Shown: positions 32,801 through 43,230 of the stretch, piece after piece
How positions within the stretch are numbered: position 1 is the first letter of the stretch
Layout of the letters: every line of letters begins with the position of its first letter
DNA from: Parus major
Taxonomy: Eukaryota; Chordata; Aves; Passeriformes; Paridae
Direction of reading: 5' to 3'
Length of the DNA: 64,000 nt
Assembly (NCBI RefSeq): GCF_001522545.3
Contig: NC_031779.1
Coordinates: forward strand, 4,926,460-4,990,459
Notes under the pieces: generated by a model
Databases searched by the model: none
What the model was told of the DNA's origin: nothing
Seen by the model: only the letters and a program-made list of their open reading frames with translations
Translations under genes and position numbers: made by a program

Positions 32801-35800
32801 ATCCAGTGGAGCCTCAATGAAAGGTTTCTTGCAGGGAAGCCAAGTGCCAGCCCTGATTTATTCACCCAGTCTTGTTTGTGCAGACCCACCCTGCACCAGG
32901 TTCCTGTTTCCAGGCTTGCCTCTTACTTGCTCACCCAGTTAATGAGTACAGCTGCCTGCGAGGGCAGGTTAAGGGGAAGCCATCCCCTACCCAGTCCTCT
33001 GGGGAGGCTGCAAAAGCCGGGGGGTGTGCGGCTGCCTTCGAACCCTCTGCCCCTGAGAGCAACTCCTCTCGTGCAGGGAGGAGGGTGCGTGTGGGTCACT
33101 TCTCCTGAGGGATGTGCCAAGCTCTCGGGTGTCTCTCTTGGCTGGCCCTGCGAGCTGGCAGCAGAGGAGGGACGGCATTCCTGAGCAAAACCTTCTTCTT
33201 CCTGTCAAGTCATCCTGTTCCTCTCAGCAGGCTGTAAACGCAGTTTGTACAGCAAGCCCAGAGAGGGAAATCTTGGGATTTGTTTTACGACTTCCAAAGT
33301 CAACAAAAACACTTGGAAGTTAAACAGAGCCTGCAAGGCCTTGCAGCTTCATGGATAATTTCAAAGGGTTTGAGCTGGTTCTCAAACTCGGCTCTGAGGA
33401 GGGGTGATTCTGTGTTTTGGTGTAGGAAGTCTTGATACGGGCTGGGTTTGGGGCCAGCCACTTGTGGGTGTGTCCATCTCATCCCTCCCCTCTGGGCAGA
33501 TGGTAGATGTGATGTTGATTCTGAGATGCATGTGAGCTTCCAAGTGTGCCATTTTGAGAGTCCCAAACTGACATATTTTTTTGAAAAGGGTGGGGCATGA
33601 GGCTTGAGGAAAAAAAATAAAAAATGCAGGGTCTTTGAAGTGCAAGGCTTTGAAGTTTAAAAAAAGCTAGCAAATTCCTGTTGCAGCTCACTGTCTGTGG
33701 AAAATCTGGAAGCTAAGACTTTTGACCAAAGAGGCTGGATAACATTTAAAAGTAACAAACTGGGGAAGTGTGGCTTTCATGTTTTGAAGTGGTGGTGGAG
33801 AAGGTGAGCTTGATTCAAAGAGTGTGTATCAAAAACCAGTCAGTCTCCACCTTTCTTCTCTTCCACTCTGAGGCTTTGAGTGCATTCAGATCACTGACAT
33901 GAAATGTGTGTGTGGTTGCAGGGGGAAGGAGGAATTTCTCTCTTCCCGTTGCCATTGTGTTCTGTTATGTTTTGTGTCTGTTCAGTTTGTCTCCAGGATC
34001 AGAGAAGTGACTCAGAAAGTTAATTCCACAATAGGAGAGCATGGGAAAACACAAACATTCGTCTCTTAAAGACACACAGCCCTGTTTATCACACACTGAC
34101 AATGCCTCACCTTCTGTCTGCTGGAAGTGCTACCACATGAGCCACCTCACTTCTTTCTTTAGGACCCTCTTAAGATTTTGCACCTTAGGCCTTTCCTTTA
34201 GTCTCTAGAAAATTACATCAAACTTCCCTACCCTTTACTCCATCCTTATTTTTCTGTACTTCCCCTTCTTTAACTTACCCTCCCCATTTATTGCACCTCT
34301 CCTCTGTTCCTCACATTGGCTCATCTCATCCCTCTTTCTGGGCTGCCACATGAAAGTCTCTGAGCAGCACCATCTCTCATGTCCTTCAGCTGGGCCTTTT
34401 TTCTCAGTGGTGTCCTCATAGCCACCAGCCTGGCAATACCACACTTTCCCTCTGGGAGATGTCCCAGTCCCAGCTGCTATCTGGCCTTGGGGAGAACACT
34501 CTGGCTAGCTCTGAACAAGCCAGCCTGGGCTCTGTGCACCTTTGGGACCCTTTGGACTATTCCCTGTAGGTCCTAGGGCTGCAGGCCCAGACCTGCTGTG
34601 CTGTGCTCAGCCAGGCACGATCATCCAGTGATGCAGAGAAGAAATATCAGCTCAGCAGAAACCTGGCAGCAACAGCATCCTGGAGCCTCCCTTAGTCCAG
34701 CCCCTGGTGCCAACCCCTCCTTTTTGATTGAATATTTGTTTCAGCCAGTGGGAGCCAAAGATTAAATCTAATTGCTGCCAGTGCCAACCAGGTGGGACAG
34801 GTTGATCCTTTATTTACAATTATGATGAGGTAGCAATTACACTTGGGCTGTTTTCTCTTGGTGAGGTAGAGCTATTATTACTAAGCTCAGTGGTTTGGTT
34901 GTGTTAGCAGATTTTTGGGGCCTGCTTTTGCTTATAACACCCCTCAGGTTTGCTTGTGTCTCTCTTCTTCTCTTGTTTTTTTTTGACAACTTGTTTAACA
35001 TAATCTTGTTCTCTGAATTGCTCAAAGCACAAATCTGCCCCAAGTCACGCTTCTGTTCAGTCATGCTTCTCTCTTCCCCCGCTTTGCTGCTCATGTATCT
35101 GGGCATCCAGACTTCATCCTTTTTCTTCTGCATGCATTGAGAAATCTATTCAGATAATTCCTCCCTTTCTCTTTATTCTCTTAGCTGTGCCAGCAATGCA
35201 GTGTACCTGGCTAAACACACGTACTTGCTTGCTTCAACTATTGCTTGACTTAGCTCTCCTCTGCTGCTCCTGGAAAACGTGCTGCAGTTTCTGCTCATCT
35301 TCAGAGGTGCTGCCTTGCTTGCTTGCTCTGGAATTCTGTAGGAAGCCACATGTGTATTCCAGTGCTGTACAAGCCTTTCTAGTCAGCTGCTACAAACACT
35401 TGTCTCATTGTCCTCACCTCATTTTTATTTCAGTCCTCATATTCTCTCACTTACCTCTTTCTATTGACTGCATATTTATATTTATGTCACTTTAATCTTT
35501 TGCAGTCCACTAGCAAAGCACACCATGAGTGTGGTACCTTGAAAAGTCAGCACAATGAAACTTAAGGTGAATTGCTTTGAAGCCAGAAATTATACACAGG
35601 TAACTGGAAATAAAAAAATAAGAAATCCCACCCTAATTCTAGCATTATTCTTGCCTCAATTCTGAAATGCTGGACTACTGCCAAGTCTATGAACATTTCA
35701 TGGCAAATGCTGAGTCACAGGCACAGAGACTGTCACAAGACAGAAACCCTTGCAAGACACAAAAAAGAGGCAGGAGAGATGCACCATCTTTGCATTTAGG

Positions 35801-36659
35801 AACTGGAGAGGAGAGGAGGACAGAAGGAGTTAACATACACATTTCAGAGTGTGGGTGCCTGGGTGGGGAGGCACATTACATGGATACATTCCAGTATCAA
35901 GGCAGCAACTCCAGCCTTCAGCTGGAAAGGCACAGTCCTTTGTGGGAAATTGTTTCCCTTTTCACCCTTCTAGCAAGCCTAGGAAACAATCTCTGACTTC
36001 TGTTACCAAACATGAGGTGAATCTTTCAGGGTAGGAAGACTTTGGGAATGTTACTGCTTAGGGCCTATTGTAACAAACAGTGCCTAGAAGTGTTGTGTAA
36101 CCTGTATTCCCAAGAAACTTCACATTCATTCCTTCACATCTGCCAATGCCTTATGTTTTTAGAAAGCGGCTCAAATTTGTGTTTCAGTTTTCTCATCTTT
36201 AAAATTAGGAAAGAACATTTCAGGATACGGTGAGATTACATTGCTACTGTTTTGACATGGTATTGCCACTTGTAGAGATGATATCAGACATTTGCAAAGA
36301 ACTGGGCTTTGAAAGAAAGGGTAAAGGGTGGCTGACTCTGAACTTTAGGGCACACATATTAATCCCTTAACCATCTTGTAAAAAAATGCAATATATACAT
36401 TATATTCCATTATATTGCAATATATTCCTTTTGAGAAAGGAATTTCACTATGCAAGTACAAAATACCAGTTAAAGCACAGAATAGAAAACAAACCACAAA
36501 AACTTTCTCTCAAACATTAAAAGAAATCTGATTTTAAACAATACCACTGGGTGAAATTTAAATAAAGACACTAAATGAAATATCAAGTCTCAAATGAACA
36601 GCAGAAACATTAACAGTTGATGCTTTTCAGGTGACAAATAGAGAAGGAAATTAAGAAAA
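29831..36659. other. Intergenic region between convergent OTUD7A and KLF13
   Basis: I recognise no gene, structural RNA or intact mobile element. A GC-richer patch lies at about 32940-33180, and one short segment at 36179-36220 has a MIR-like look. Open frames such as 32690-33184 and 35187-35495 encode nothing recognisable and follow local composition. The boundaries depend on the inferred 3' ends of both genes. Confidence 0.6.
36179..36220 (+). repeat. Possible ancient MIR-like SINE fragment
   Basis: GTTTCAGTTTTCTCATCTTTAAAATTAGG resembles the MIR phrase that reads roughly CTCAGTTTCCTCATCTGTAA. The match is short and old, and could be chance. Confidence 0.25.
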
Positions 36660-36683
36660 AGCCAGCATTTCATAGTTATAAGT

Positions 36684-36689
36684 TTTATT
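36684..36689 (-). terminator. KLF13: Candidate KLF13 distal polyadenylation signal
   Basis: TTTATT on the + strand reads AATAAA on the minus strand, in context AAAATAAAACTTATAAC. It is followed downstream on that strand by T-rich GGCTTTTTCTTAATTTCC and then TATTTGTC. Cleavage would fall near 36660-36675. Confidence 0.5.
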
Positions 36690-37314
36690 TTGGAAAATGT
36701 AAACCTCACTAACCATGCATACAAGTTAAGACAATATTTTACAGTTCTTAATTTTCTTCCTTTTTAAATTTTTTTCCTTTTATAGTTGCATAGGACATTA
36801 TCACAATATATAATCTATGCAATACAAAATACATAAAAAGTTACAGCAGAGCAAGAATAGATGAACATATAACTGTACAACTGTAATACTTCAATGTAGT
36901 GATTTAAAGAGTTGAAAAGTGAGCCACGGAAGCTTTCATGTGCTGCTGATAAACCTGTACAAGTGAGGATGACACTGGCAGCTTTACAGCTCACTGCAGC
37001 TGGAAGTTTGGCTGTGAACACGTGCACACTCCCCGGCACACGCGTCCCCTGTCCCTTACTCAGGCATGTGCTGCTGGAAAAGCACATGTGCACACACACA
37101 TATGTCCCCCAAATGTACAATACACAAATAAATGCACCTGTAACCAGAGATGAAACTCAACAACAAATCTCCAACAGGTTAAAAATCCCAAATGCAATGG
37201 CATTTGGATCTAAGAATTTGGTTCAGGCCCATCACTTATATAATGAAATGGATACCTATTTTTGCTCTGTAGACATCCCTTCATTGGTCAGTGTGTAGTA
37301 CAGACACACCGCTG

Positions 37315-37425
37315 TGTATTTATGTATACACACATACACTATACAATATACACATATATCTATTTATATATATATGTGCATATGCTTATATAAATCCATA
37401 TATATAAATATATATATTTATAAAA
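37315..37425. repeat. AT/CA-rich dinucleotide cluster
   Basis: Interrupted TA, CA and TATG repeats (for example ATTTATATATATATGTGCAT and ATATATAAATATATATATTT) lie in the putative KLF13 3'UTR. This is an imperfect microsatellite that is likely to vary in length. Confidence 0.85.
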
Positions 37426-38355
37426 ACCTATACCAGTGGATGGGCTTTTGCATTCTATATTCTGGCTTATGGGATAGACAAGTATAATTTGGATATTTTC
37501 TTTTGCCTAAGGCTATAGCTCTTATCCCCGAGAGTTACAAAATACAGATGTTCATCATACCATTCACTGACATAGACTAGATGTTAGCACCCAGTGCACA
37601 AACACATGGTGTGATGGAGTAAAAGAGCACCTGAAAGTTAGTTTGTAGGCATGACCTGATGAAATTAGTAAATCTAATAGCAATGAAAAGGCAAAAACAA
37701 CACCGCACTTGAGAAAGTACAAATTCTGTAAGTCCCGACGCAGCACTGGAGACGAGCGGTTGTGAAACAGGTACGCTCCTCACACAGCCTGTACTGCCTG
37801 GCTGCGTGAGACAGGAGAGTGCTGAACATCTGGGTGGAGGATAATGAGGTGTAAAGGTGAACAGAGGCTCTCATAGCTACAACTTTTTGTAAGGGTTAAC
37901 ACAGTTAAGAGGGTGGGATACAGACAGGAATTAGGCATTACCATCAAACAGAGGCTTCTGATGACTTGTCATAAATAACTTTGCAGTTATGTAAACAGAT
38001 ACTAGGCATGTATTATAAATGCAAGGAACAATTAATTTGCAGATACCAAAAACTCTCACAAAATCTAGCTGCCAGGAATTTACCAGGACTGCTTCCTAAG
38101 AAGCAGGATGAAAACTGAATTCATGTTGCCATTAGGCCTTGGCACAGGGAGAGGTTAATGGAAGGGGTGAATGAGTTTCTAAGAGCATCTTTAGTTTTAC
38201 CTTGTAGAGAGGTGATGATTTCCACTTGCACCTATTTCCTATAGCAAGGTGGCTCAGCTCAACACTTAGAGAAGTTAGAATCACAGCTGCAGAAAAACAA
38301 ACTTTCAGGGCTTTCTTAATAATAATAATAAAGCTTTTGCTATTGTCTGAAATGG

Positions 38356-38373
38356 AAAAAAAAAAAAAAAAAA
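38356..38373. repeat. Poly-A tract (18 A; poly-U in the KLF13 sense)
   Basis: An uninterrupted run of 18 A follows GAAATGG. In KLF13 transcript sense it is poly-U. A short AAT repeat (AATAATAATAATAA) lies about 35 bases before it. Confidence 0.9.
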
Positions 38374-39993
38374 GAATCATGGCAATGTTGTATTTTGTGA
38401 GAACACCTCAACAGATTGCATGGGGAAAGGAGGAGGCAGGAGATGCACACTCCTCCAGATGGAGAAACCTGCACCTTGCCAGAGCAGCATTTCCTGAGTG
38501 TGACATGTCTGTTGCTGTGCCAGGAAACCATTTTAGATTATACTGCTGAGTGAAACAACAGAAGGGTAAAAATCTGAGGTTAGTTTAGATAAGCACACAG
38601 ATTTCAAAACATAATTTGAGCTCTTCTGACTTCTCATATCTGCAAAACTCAGGAGGAACCATCATGAGAATGGAGTCTAATGACCTTGCTGATCATCAGA
38701 TATTTCTAGCAGATGCTAGAAAACCCCAAACACTCTTTTTTAATATGAAAATATTAAGAAAAGTTTTTGTTCACATTCAATTTTGGAAAATACTAGTGGT
38801 TTGGAATTTATCATTTTACCTTAAAATTATAATGTATTAATCATTTTTAAAGTTATAATGTATTAAACATATTAAATGGTGATGTTTGAAACTATCTGGA
38901 ATTTTAAAACACAGTAACTTGACTGTCAGCCTAATACATACTGAGGTATTTACAGCTAAGATGTAAAAACAAAAAAGTTTTAATGACCAATTTCAGAGTA
39001 TTTCCTGAAAGTGTTGTTATGTTGGCTATAAACAGTCCCATGGTGTTCTCATTAAACAAACTGACTGAACTGGAAAATTGACTCTGAACCAATTTATTTT
39101 TTCCTGCTTAAACTTGAAGAATTATTAGCAATATCTATGAAGAATATGAGTAAAATGTTAGTTAACTGTTTGAGTTAAAGATTACATAGTTCTGTGTCCC
39201 TCAGAATAGGTTGTCCAATAACCTTTATATCCTATAATCTCAGTACTAATAAAACCTGGTGCAAATACTCCTTCTCCAGGCTACTAAAACAACTTGTTTG
39301 TAATGAATAAACTGATTCATGCTGAATTATTAAGTCCTAAATAAATGAACAGGAGTGGTTCCTCCTTTCCAGAAGATTAAATAATATTCTTGTTAGAGAA
39401 GGTGATTTTATAACAAAATTAATTTGGAACATGAAACCTGTAAAGTTTGACAATACTGAGTGCTCCTTTTGCTTTTGGTTGTTCCCCCTCTCCTCCATAT
39501 ACCTCTCTTAAGCTATAATGATAATGAGAAATGTATTTGAATTCTTTAGAAGTATGTGCACAAGACACAGAGGACATGTAGAATTCCTTGAGCTAGATAT
39601 CTGAAATGCCTCTCTACTAACTACAGCACAAGAGCACTTAGAGGAGACACAGAAATGACTGGAATGTGAATTCCTGTTACCTGAATTCTATCAAGTTGTT
39701 AAAATTGTGCATTTCAGTACATGAGATTAAAAGAAAAAATAAGAAAAGGGGAAATCTGTTGAGGCCAACAGGTCTGACTTTCCCCTAACTCCAGAAGTTG
39801 GGCAACTCATCACATTAACTCTATTTGTCATCTTGCAAAAAATCCTCACTATGTCCTTTCATTTTCTGTGGAATGAAACGGTAGAATTATACCTCTCACA
39901 ATTTCCAATTCAAAGGGGGAATTAACAGAGGTGAGAACTGAAGCAAATGAACATGAAAAAATACTGAAACATCTGCACTTGTTTAGACTTATG

Positions 39994-40028
39994 GTTGTAT
40001 AGATAAATAGAGTATTTATCTATACAAC
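39994..40028. repeat. Perfect inverted repeat / hairpin, 16-bp arms, 3-nt loop
   Basis: GTTGTATAGATAAATA (39994-40009) and TATTTATCTATACAAC (40013-40028) are exact reverse complements around a GAG loop. The stem can extend by one G-T wobble and one T-A pair outward. It lies in the putative KLF13 3'UTR, so it would form in the mRNA on the minus strand. Confidence 0.95.
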
Positions 40029-40826
40029 TAATAGAACATGTAGTATTAGGAATAAAGTATATTATGGAAGTACCTATGAAACTATTTGTAAATCTATATT
40101 AGCTTCTCACAGTTAACATACAGTACAATAAAACATTGCAAAACTGGATCACTGCAAAGCAGCAAGTAAGATACAGGTTCAGTGGGAATCTGGAGGCATT
40201 CACTTAATATCAAATGACAGGTTTGGTGTAGAGAGTTTCTTTCCACCATGCTACACTTAACTGCATTTATAGCCTACAGTAAAAACAGAAAACATGCCAA
40301 AATTCCAGAATCAAAAGGACCTGAATTGATAATATGCACCATCAGAGCCAGACAAACCAAGAAAAGTGTATTTGCTGCCAGTGAGGTTTTCAGTACATCA
40401 CTATGCTTCTGGTCTTTTCCTATATTTTCTACCAGATAAAATATAAAAATCTACCTCCTTGTGCTCTATCTAGTGTTAAATATTTGAAAGTTATTGAAAA
40501 CTAGCCAATATTCCCTTTCTTATTAAGCAGTTATTCAGAAATAAGAGCACCTTGCTTTATGCTGGTATGTGTACTTTTGAGAAACTTGAAGTAGTGCTGA
40601 CCTATAATTTTATTTTAAACTTAAAAATGCATATTTTATTATTCCAGTCAGAAGATACCTTATGATTTTCACTTCCTTATATCAACAACCACAATTTTGA
40701 TGCAATGGAAAACGGAAACTACGTCTTGGCCAATTTTTTCTTTCTAAGATACAGCTGTACAGTAGGTAAGTACCTTGATAACAGTTTTGGTGGGCATTGG
40801 TTCAGTAATGCTATTTCCATAGTTCA

Positions 40827-40890
40827 TTAAAAAAACAAACAGAACAAAAAACCAACAAAAAAACAAACCAAACAAACAAAAAAACAACAA
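40827..40890. repeat. A-rich AAAC/CAAA simple repeat
   Basis: An imperfect run of AAAC and CAAA units (ACAAACCAAACAAACAAAAA) reads as GTTT repeats in KLF13 mRNA sense. It is low-complexity, with no clear retroposon body attached. Confidence 0.8.
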
Positions 40891-41968
40891 AGGAAGAAGA
40901 AATAAAGGAAATTGTTCAAGTCAGTGCGGTTCAATTTGCATATTCTATTGGTCCCATACTGAACAGGCAGTGCAGACAGCTTAACAACTTGGAGAGAGTG
41001 ACAAGAGAATGCCTCCGAGATTCCAGGCCACCTTGCCATAAAATGTTACCCAGTGTAAATTTGTTTCTTTGTGATTTAGGTTACTCATTTAAGGCATCCT
41101 GTTGAAAATTTTTTCTCAGAATTTTATCTAGCATGAAGCAAATCAACAAACAAGTTTATCAACCTCCCAGAGATTTTTGCAATTGGAAGTTGGTTTTGGA
41201 GCATCTTCAGCAAGAAGTGAGAAGACAGCTTGCTACCATAAGCAGAGGGGAGCTCGAAGAAAGACAAGACTCCTGTTTGGACACTCCCCAACACAGGCGT
41301 ATAATCAGGAAAATGAACAACGAAAGAGTCCGGTACTACATTCCAGTATTGGGTTGGTTTCTGTATTGTTTGCTTGTTTTTTACTTTTTCCCCAGTGTGT
41401 GAAAGAACCTAACAAAAAGCTTCTGAGTGCAATTATATTTACAGAGTAAGGCCGTGGTTAGGGTGTGTCTTCATTGTAATTATTGTGTAACATAAATATC
41501 CATCCCTGAGAAAGGAGAAGGGGGACACAAATCCAACACAGTTGTTTTTTAAGTGTATGTATGCTTATATTGTGCAATCCGGTTTTACAAACTACTTTGA
41601 CACCTGAGGTGAATTAAGCGGATTTTTTTTCCCTTTTTTTTTTTTTAGATTTTTTTTCATTTTCTTATAAAGAATAATGAAGAGGATCCATAAATGGTTG
41701 CAAAATATATGAAATATTGAGACAGCAGGAGTCACTAAGTGTAACATGTAAGTTTGTCTGTCCATGAGGTTAGAATAGCCACTTGTGTGGTTGGGTAAAG
41801 AAAATATGACTAAAAATTGCAGTGGCAGGCAGCTATTTACTGATTTTTAAAAAAGAGAGGGTGGGAACTGAAGGAGGGGAAGCAACAGAGTTTTTTAAAT
41901 GTGTGCAACACAAACAAAACTCCACGTTAGGCATTAGAGGCAAAGTGCTGACATCCAGTGCAGGTAGT

Positions 41969-42261
41969 CTATGGGGAGCTGGCGGGGCTGATGGTAGGGC
42001 TGGAGGCGTCCGAGCGGCTGTAGTCACTGACCGAGCCTGTCCTGGAGCCGCTGCCGCTCCTCCTCTTCAGCATGCTGGGGTGGAAGTTGGCGTGGCGCCG
42101 GGCGTGTTTGGTCAGGTGGTCGCTGCGCATGAAGCGTTTGTCACACAGCGGGCAGCTGAACTTCTTCTCCCCGGTGTGAGTGCGGTAGTGCCGGGCCAGC
42201 TCGTCCGAGCGAGCAAACTTCTTGTTACAGCCCTGCCAGTTGCATTCGAAAGGCCGCTCAC
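41969..42261 (-). CDS. KLF13: KLF13 last exon: zinc fingers 2 and 3 and Ser-rich C-terminus
   Basis: This 293-bp coding part reads (G)[19 protein letters not shown] on the minus strand and ends ...[14 protein letters not shown], then TAG (complement 41969-41971). Finger 2 is C-x4-C-x12-H-x3-H and finger 3 is C-x2-C-x12-H-x3-H, joined by the TGEKKF linker. Their helices, RSDELAR and RSDHLTK, are the KLF/SP type that recognises GC/CACCC boxes. The tail [17 protein letters not shown] identifies KLF13 rather than KLF9, 14 or 16. KLF13 is a nuclear transcription factor with roles in T-cell RANTES/CCL5 induction and heart development. The exon starts after CCCCGCAG with the two bases that complete a Gly codon. 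Exon 1, carrying finger 1, is outside the window. The open frame that continues to 42364 is intron read-through. Confidence 0.97.
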
Positions 42262-43164
42262 CTGCGGGGACCAAACACGGCACGGTTAGAAGGGAGAGCA
42301 GTGTTTTGCATTTTTCTGTATGCAGAATATAGAATAAAGAGGTTGGAAGCAGGGTGGATGCCACTTGGCACTAAGTGGATGGGGGTGTTACCCTCTGCCA
42401 GAGGAGGCTGCTGTGGTATTCCAACCCATTAATTAATCTAAGTAATTAAAAAATGCTGTTAGTCAGACTAGTTTGATAGACTTATTTGATATTTGGGTCT
42501 TCAGGGATGCTGGACTCCTGATCCTTTAACAGGTATCTCATATCTCTTGTGGTCTGTTGAACTTTATGACTTAATAAATATCTGTACTGAGCTCTGTCGT
42601 ATATTCACTTATTCCTCTAAGCTGTCCCTGTGTGTCTGAGTGCTGAAGTTCAGAAGGTACAATGAGGTCTTCTTCTTCAACTATTTAAAAAATCATGGTA
42701 AAAATGCAAAATGGCAATTTTGATGCACTGGATGTGAGGCTCTCCCCTTGTATTCTCCAAGCCATGCCTGTGTTTTCTCCATTTGCTACAAAGCACTAAA
42801 GCTTCCCTTGCTCACTGACTTGGGTCTTGCTCAGAAGTGAGGCAGGGGGCACTGTATTCCAGTGGGGGACAGGTGTCACCTTGAAAGTACCAGCCTTTTT
42901 TTGAACAGTTAACATAAACCCCATGAGCTGTGGCAATTAAGCCTGAAGCAATGGCCAGTGAGCTGACAGAAAGAGCGATGTGGTGACCTGGTGCAGTTCT
43001 GAACAGACCTCAGACATGGCACAGATGCCTGGTGCTGTTTTAGGGCTGTGCATTGTGGTAGATGTGCAGCCTAGGAAGCTCTGCACAGGCTGCACACAGA
43101 AGTAGCGTTGTTGTTGGGTAGATGGGTATCTGCAATCTCTTCCCAGCTTCATCACCGATGTGCT

Positions 43165-43230
43165 GCATAGCTTGGGCACCTCATTAGCTGCTTCCATCCT
43201 TAGTTTCCCAATTTCATAAAAATGAAAATA
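43165..43230 (+). repeat. Possible ancient MIR-like SINE fragment
   Basis: CTTGGGCACCTCATTAGCTG followed by TTAGTTTCCCAATTTCATAA parallels the MIR phrases that read roughly CTTGGGCAAGTCACTT and CTCAGTTTCCTCATCTGTAA. Two ordered matches with comparable spacing make this more convincing than the copy near 36.2 kb, but it is very diverged. Confidence 0.4.

Larger units (their letters stand above)
36660..41968 (-). other. KLF13: Probable KLF13 3'UTR
   Basis: On the minus strand the KLF13 stop codon is followed by about 5.3 kb without coding sequence. The stretch ends at an AATAAA whose complement is at 36684-36689. KLF13 transcripts in other vertebrates are known for a long 3'UTR. Two Pumilio-type TGTAAATA elements occur on this strand (complements at 41436-41443 and 38947-38954). 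It also holds AT-rich simple repeats, an A-rich/AAAC-rich tract, an 18-A run and a perfect hairpin, each listed separately. A shorter UTR ending at an internal signal (complements at 40609-40614 or 40635-40640) is possible. Confidence 0.55.

Noticed and set aside
32690..33184. 164-codon plus-strand frame in the intergenic spacer
   Set aside because: It coincides with the GC-richer patch. There is no domain, no splice context and no supporting regulatory signals.
41822..42289. 155-codon plus-strand frame over KLF13 exon 2
   Set aside because: It is the antisense shadow of the zinc-finger exon, and its Gly/Ala/Val-rich content reflects the reverse of KLF13 codons.
42262..42364. N-terminal extension of the KLF13 frame to a Met at 42364
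   Set aside because: The acceptor CCCCGCAG sits exactly at the TGERPF linker, where the family intron is placed. The 34 extra residues are intron read-through.
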